64,000 nucleotides of DNA from Bryoerythrophyllum caledonicum. Taxonomy: Eukaryota > Streptophyta > Bryopsida > Pottiales > Pottiaceae. The notes under the pieces were generated by a model. The model made no database searches, was not told where the DNA came from, and saw nothing but the letters and a program-made list of their open reading frames with translations. Shown here piece by piece: positions 59,121-64,000 of this stretch. The stretch covers positions 1 to 64,000 of the forward strand of contig CAXARX010000001.1 in NCBI GenBank assembly GCA_963971425.1. The letters are read 5' to 3'. The position numbers were made by a program, and so were the translations under genes. The number at the start of each line of letters is the position of its first letter. The first letter of the stretch is position 1.

Positions 59121-60046
59121 CCCCTAAGGTACCATTACAATTTCACACCAAAAACACTTCAAAACTATTGGATTCATGTGCAATGAATAAAGAAGGAAAC
59201 AAAAAGTTTTATTTCTAGTTTTGACCGTAGGATCTCAATTAAGACTTATTAACTAATATACTCACAAAATTTCATAAACTTTGACTGCACGGGTTGAAAG
59301 ATTATAGTGTTTGAAGTCAAGAAAATGGATTATTTTCTTTCGTTTAGTGGATCAACAGACTTTGGCTTTACTTGGTGTTAGATTTTTGCGCAACACAAGG
59401 TCTAAATCCATTACTATTATGTTACGCATGTTATTAGTTCCTTGTACACCAATTTTTAGAGGTAGAAAAATGGTGTAGCATATTCAAAACAATTGTGCAA
59501 GGAGTGGAAGTTCAACAATTGCCAACTCATATTTAATGTTTTTGTGAACTCAATATGTTTTAGATTGTTAATCCAAATGGTCAATAAGAAAGTTTACAAT
59601 GCATAATGTTGTGGAAAAAATGAAAAGTAAAAAATATGAAGATCTCTAAGTTCTATATGGAAAAGTAGAAGTTTTTTTGGTACCTTGCCCAACAAAGTGT
59701 GACAATGTGTGAAAATGTTTGACTTGGATTAATATGCTATTTTCCCCTAAAGACAAGAACTTTTTTTTGACAATATGAAGGGAAATAATATTACTTGCTA
59801 GTGTTGAAATCTCACATTCAATAAAGTGTCTTAGCAAAAAAATTAGGAGGTGCCCGCTCTATCCATTTGAACTACAAACCCTATAACTTTTTCATCAAAT
59901 CAAATTTAGGAAAAAACTGTTCTCCCACTAAGGCCTTAGTAATGCCCTTCTACAGTAAAAATTTGAAAGGGGAATGTTGGAAATTGACACGATAGGAACT
60001 TGACCGAACTCTCAAGAAGCCCATTTTTTACATTGGTCCTTTAGGG
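59121..60046 (+). mobile_element. piggyBac-like non-autonomous repeat, copy C, 926 bp
   Basis: Starts CCCCTAAGGTACCATTAC after TGAA (decayed TTAA) and ends GGTCCTTTAGGG before TTAA (60047-60050). Same direction as copy A, opposite to copy B, about 290 bp from B. Confidence 0.7.
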
Positions 60047-60067
60047 TTAAAGAGTTAACAAATTAAG

Positions 60068-60231
60068 GGCCGCTTTATACTATGTTGGGGAAGGTCATGG
60101 GTCAAGAATTCAAGGGGAATTCTAGAATACGATTGGCCAAGAGTGAAATAGTCTCAAACTTGGCCATCATATTCCTGAATTTCCCTTAAATTCTTGACTC
60201 ATCGCCTTCTCCACCATGGTATAAAGCAGAC
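60068..60231. mobile_element. MITE with GGCCGCTTTATAC tips, 164 bp
   Basis: The left tip GGCCGCTTTATACTATG and the right tip (reversed: GTCTGCTTTATACCATGG) pair over about 45 bp, continuing GTCAAGAATT(C/T)AAGGG. TTAAG flanks both sides (60063-60067 and 60232-60236). The tip resembles the 523-bp MITE at 49919, so both may belong to one superfamily. Confidence 0.7.
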
Positions 60232-60239
60232 TTAAGAGT

Positions 60240-61010
60240 TGTCTCGTGGGCTTTAAAATCTCTGATTGGTCTACCTAGGTGTATAATTTGGGTTCGTACT
60301 AGGAAAAAACAACAGAATGACTACAAAGATTGAAGTCGTTTAGAAGATCAAAAAGTTATTTCAAGTGGATATTGTTCAAGGACTACTGGATAGAGTGGCA
60401 AGAAAGGCAACAATGACTATCTTGTTTTTGAATCCAAAACATGATGGCATGAAAATTGTTTTAAAATCAATTAGGAACTTTACGTAACAAATAAATTTTT
60501 ATATCATGATGTGGTTATTTTGAATTCATACCCATTGAAAATTTACATTTGGGATTTAAGTGTGGGAGAAGAGGTGGCCAGAGATCTTGAAGAAATACAT
60601 TAAAAAATCAACAAGGATATATGTCCAAAAATATAAATTAAACCCATCTACTTTTTGGGCACATTGCTATCCCTCAAGGTCCACATCTAGTTCATTTTAT
60701 ATGGTTAAAATGTCAAAGGGGTTTAATCCTTTAAGGACAAGCAAACGTTGGATATGAGAGAATCTATGAGCGTAGTAGATTACGTAGACATCATCAAGGC
60801 AGTGGATACATTTCACTTTCCATCAAGGGTCGCTCATCCTAAAAGGATTCAATTTATACACACATTAAATGGTAATCGATAGTTTTTGCTTGAGACAAGC
60901 CATTGGTATTCATGAGCCTTCTTGTAAAATATCATAATTAAACCCAAAATGAGAAAAGTCCCAAGGTGGCTTTTGCATATCTTGAGCACATTTCCATGGT
61001 TGCAATTTCT
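60240..61010. other. Mostly unassigned; part of a short dispersed repeat
   Basis: No gene is recognised. At about 60720-60840 the segment GAGAGAATCTATGAGCGTAG and the following words match the short dispersed repeat at 58831 and 63062. Confidence 0.3.
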
Positions 61011-61091
61011 TTTGAAAAGTCTTGAAATTTTGTAAAAAGATGCAAGAAGGTACAAAATGCATCTTTTTACAAAATTTCAAGACTTTTCAAA
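61011..61091. repeat. Perfect hairpin, 34-bp arms, 13-nt loop
   Basis: The arms at 61011-61044 and 61058-61091 are exact reverse complements (starting TTTGAAAAGTCTTGAAATTT), with loop AGAAGGTACAAAA. No mismatch in 34 bp means it is recent or kept. It could be a foldback scar from template switching, or the stem of a small RNA; nothing else in the area supports the latter. Confidence 0.9.
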
Positions 61092-61160
61092 GGTACATGA
61101 GGTACATGGGAATGTACATGGGAATGTACTTTTGACAAGAGGTACATGGGAATGTAGTTT
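61092..61160 (+). repeat. Short tandem repeat, GGTACATGGGAATGTA
   Basis: About four imperfect copies of GGTACATGGGAATGTA or shortened forms (GGTACATGA, GTACATGGGAATGTAC) directly after the hairpin. Confidence 0.7.
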
Positions 61161-61217
61161 TTATTTTTATCGGACATATAGAAAAAAAAGTTATGCCATC
61201 TTAAAGAAAAACTTTTT

Positions 61218-61969
61218 GAGTGTGGGCACATCGGGCAACTCCAAAAGCTTTTTCTAGGACACTTTATTAAATGTGAGATTTTCAATACTAGCAAGTAATA
61301 TTAGTTCCTTTAATATTTTTTAAAAAAATCTTGTCTTTGATGAAAAATATCATTCTAACCTAAGGCAAACATTATTACACATTGTCCGGCAAGGTACCAA
61401 AAAAAATTCTTCTTTCCACATAAATCTTAAAGGTCTTCATATTGTTTACTTTTTTTTTTCTACTACAAGATTTGGTGTAAACCTTCTTTTTTATTGTTTA
61501 AATTTTCATTGTAAAACTCATATGATTCACCAAAAAGAAAAAACGCAAATTGGAATTTTTTTGAACCTCTACTCCTTGGATAATTGTTTTGCATATGCTA
61601 CACCCCTTATGTACCTTTAAAATTGGTATACAATGAACGAATATCATGCTTGACATGGTGGTAATGAATTTAGGCCTTGTGTAGTGCAAAGATTTGACTC
61701 AAAGTGAAGTCAAGTCTCTTAATCCACTAACCACATGGAAGAAACAAAACGTTTTCTCTACTTCAGACGTTGTAATCTTTCAATCCGTGCGGTCAAAAGT
61801 GTATGAAATTTTGTGAGTATAATACTTCATAAGTTCTAAATTATTTTGAATTTTGTGAGTATATTACTTCATAAATTCAAATAAAAGTTTTCGTATCCTT
61901 TTTAAATCATTGCACTAGAATGAGCAATTTACGGTGTTTTCATGTGAAATTGTCAAAGAAATTTAGGGG
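61218..61969 (-). mobile_element. Partial copy of the 945-bp TTAA repeat family
   Basis: Matches copy B from its position 58066 onward (GGGCA-CTCCAAAA, TAGGACACT-TATT-AATGTGAG) to an end CAAAGAAATTTAGGGG at 61969. The first 185 bp or so are missing. Confidence 0.55.
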
Positions 61970-63061
61970 AAATTTTACATGGAGTTTGGAAGGTCAGTAT
62001 TTTCCATAAACCTAAAATATACAAGAGTTTCAAAAGGCTGCATTATTTACTGCAGCGGTTATGGGCTGGTTTACCTTCAAAGGGAACAACAAAATCTTAT
62101 GACATATTTTACATGGCAGATGAACATGTGAAACTAACTGAAGCTGTAGGTTACCGTCTTCCAAAGGTACAACTCTCATAAATTTGACTTGGTCTAGATC
62201 CCAACAACTATGTCAAAACGGGTCCATCGTGGAAATTTTACCACGGAGACCATCAAGAAATTTATTTGATTTATCATGGCATGAATGTGGCAGATAGGCA
62301 ATTTAAACCTAGACATGTCTACTGCCAACTGCAGTAAAAGTTGTAAAATTACCCTGACTTTAACTTATTGGATGGCTTGTTTTGCTGCAACAAACAATAA
62401 ATGTTCACTTGTGTAAAAACATAAATTTACTTTTAAATTACCAAATTGGCTGAAATCTATTCACACAGAGGCAAGTTTATTTCAAAGGTTCTGTACATAG
62501 TGTTAATTTTAACATTTGAGAATGAATCGAAAACACAAGGTGAAGAAAATCAATCTACCCTCTTCATATACTGGAATAACACAAGTATTTTTTTTTAAAT
62601 AAAAGATTATAAATAAATAATTTAAAATTACCATATTATTTCAAGATTACCATAATAGTTTATAAATTTACCAAAGTTGTAATTTTCAACACGTGGATAT
62701 AGATTTAGTGGTAGATCAAACAAACACTCTATTCACGCTAGCCGAAGTTTTTTTTCGTCATACAATCTTCATCACTCTCTAGAATGAAGAATTTTATCCT
62801 TTGAAAATAGAGAACGCCATCTCAGATAGATATTAGCGACACATAATTATTGGTCTCTAGAGTAAAAGTGAGTATTGATTTTTATTTTTTTTAATTCTTC
62901 AAACACACATGTTACTTTTACTAGTTGCGGCAATCTCAAAAGTTTCTTGCAATTCATGGTTAGGGCTTCATAAAAATGCTCAATCAATTATGGCAAAGAT
63001 GAAACCATCAAACTCTAAAATGCTCCTACAACACCCTAAGGCGAGTGCGTAATCTAACCTT
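61970..63061. other. Unassigned
   Basis: No coding frame of note. At about 62385-62410, AAATGTTCACTTGTGTAAAAAC faintly resembles the LINE 3' end (TTTACTTGTGTCAAAAAA), but the sequence around it does not. Confidence 0.3.
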
Positions 63062-63207
63062 GTAAGGCCGATGAGCTCACAAGGCATGGGAGAATCCACG
63101 AGCATAATAGATTATACAAAACATCATCTACACAACATATACATTTCCTCGCCGCCCCACTTCACGGAAATCATTGCTAGCAAAAATGGACATTCGGCCT
63201 TAAAGGG
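63062..63207. repeat. Copy of the short dispersed repeat, TTAA-adjacent
   Basis: Contains GGGAGAATCCACGAGCATAA and CCCACTTCACGGAAATCA. Its right edge CCTTAAAGGG abuts TTAA at 63208-63211, which the next element also uses. Confidence 0.45.
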
Positions 63208-63211
63208 TTAA

Positions 63212-63912
63212 TCCTTAAGTGCTCACAAGACCCAAAATGGGACTCTAGAGGTGCTAAAACTCAATTTGCATGAATCCATTAGGAATTAGGTTGTGAAATC
63301 TGAAGTTCATATTTGCGCACACATTACATGAACATTCTCCAAAAAATGATCATGATTTGGAGTTATAGAGTTCATGGAAAAGCTAGGAATACAACACAAA
63401 ATACATCAAATACACTAAAATACAATGGAGACCATGCTGCATACTATGTTGTATTTCACACAAATGCAAAATGATTTTGATTTGAAACTTTGATTGAAAT
63501 CAATCTTTAAGAGATTCTTCATTGTATTGTGATTGTCGATCTCTCTCATTGCATAAAAAACTTCCGTTTTAATTTGTATAAGTTTGGAAATTTTTTTTGT
63601 ATACAATCAAGGAGACAAAGTAAAAAATTCAATAATAATCATGTATAAATGTTTTCTTCACATATGATATGTTAATGCAGAGCTATCAACCTAGTGCACA
63701 TGCAAACCTCTTTAATTCAAAGTACAAAAATTATTGCAAGAATCAATTGATCGATAAAGTAGTATTCCCTCCAAAGTCCACAGTTTTCATTACCAATATA
63801 TGGTAACTTTAAACACTATAATCTATCCCATCAACCGTTGGATGTTGTGCAAAATTTCCCTAAAGTTGAGGTCATGGTTTGAGTTCAATTTTATAAGGTT
63901 GGATATTAAAAT

Positions 63913-63915
<3 letters not shown>
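63212..63915 (-). mobile_element. Diverged inverted copy of the 13.9-kb piggyBac-like MITE
   Basis: Begins after TTAA (63208-63211) and is reverse complementary to about 13970-14655. Shared words include GTAGTAT with the flanking ACTTTAAACACTATAA, CAACCGTTGGATG and TAGCTATCAACCTAGTGCAC-type parts. It breaks off at about 63915, about 115 bp before its expected far tip, where a LINE tail begins. Confidence 0.75.
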
Positions 63916-63970
<55 letters not shown>

Positions 63971-64000
63971 TTTTTGACACAAGCAAAGAGAAACTTTACT
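63916..64000 (-). mobile_element. LINE 3' end with (TA)n tail, continuing beyond the window
   Basis: On the minus strand it reads TTTCTCTTTGCTTGTGTCAA, an A-run, then AAATTAT and more than 20 TA units (63919 to about 63963). The same order, 3' end, A-run, TA-run, is seen at 48740-48764. It has inserted into the MITE copy at 63212-63915. Confidence 0.75.

Noticed and set aside
62385-62410. LINE 3' end
   Set aside because: Only ACTTGTGTAAAAAC is similar, with no LINE sequence before it and no duplication found.
63919-63963. TA run as a replication origin or centromere satellite
   Set aside because: Its place right after a LINE 3' end and A-run explains it better as a tail.

Overview
The window is repeat-dominated DNA from a large plant-lineage nuclear genome. 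No gene in it can be called intact with confidence. Plant-type signals are hAT, CACTA, copia and gypsy relatives, L1-type LINEs whose ORF1 looks DUF4283-like, and three TTTAGGG telomere units at about 56.77 kb. Three features are unusual for a flowering plant: a Tc1-type DD34E transposase, elements with piggyBac-like ends (CCCTTT or CCCCTA next to TTAA), and a gypsy fossil that carries a DNA methyltransferase and a PHD finger. Together these fit a streptophyte (charophyte) alga, possibly a Chara-like one. That placement is inference.

0-10 kb: a GC-rich block rich in GGCCGTCCG/CGGACGGCC lies at each end (1-250 and about 8740-9000). Between them are two convergent broken genes: a plus-strand RING-H2 gene (341-4909) and a minus-strand hAT transposase with a BED-like N-terminus (about 8446-6080). 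I read this as one large hAT element with a passenger gene. A 1362-bp CACTA-type element (976-2337) sits in frame inside the RING gene. A copia remnant follows (about 8975-10120).

10-26 kb: AT-rich DNA with a long inverted repeat (11941-13544), a piggyBac-like MITE (13856-14655), a TIR element made of 180-bp repeats (14965-16274), and directly beside it a Tc1 element (16277-17603) with one nonsense codon. A 219-bp foldback MITE follows. The 18.3-25.6 kb stretch is less AT-rich, with a few splice-like signals but no recognised gene.

26-44 kb: several MITEs, the gypsy fossil (29040-34246, minus strand), a 5' LINE fragment (34247-35454), and dispersed repeats with TTAA ends. One of these holds a 103-bp LINE 3' end flanked by a 13-bp duplication.

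44-64 kb: two related LINEs. The first (44388-48764) is 5'-truncated with a perfect 13-bp target duplication. The second (about 51243-57746) has an inverted 5' part and a deletion filled by telomere repeats. Around them are piggyBac-like repeats, two GGCCGC-type MITEs and a perfect 34-bp hairpin. The window ends inside a LINE 3' end with a (TA)n tail that has landed in a second copy of the 13.9-kb MITE. The story is one of nested, decaying mobile DNA. Most nonsense codons in the LINEs and the Tc1 gene look like C-to-T or G-to-A changes, as expected where DNA is heavily methylated.
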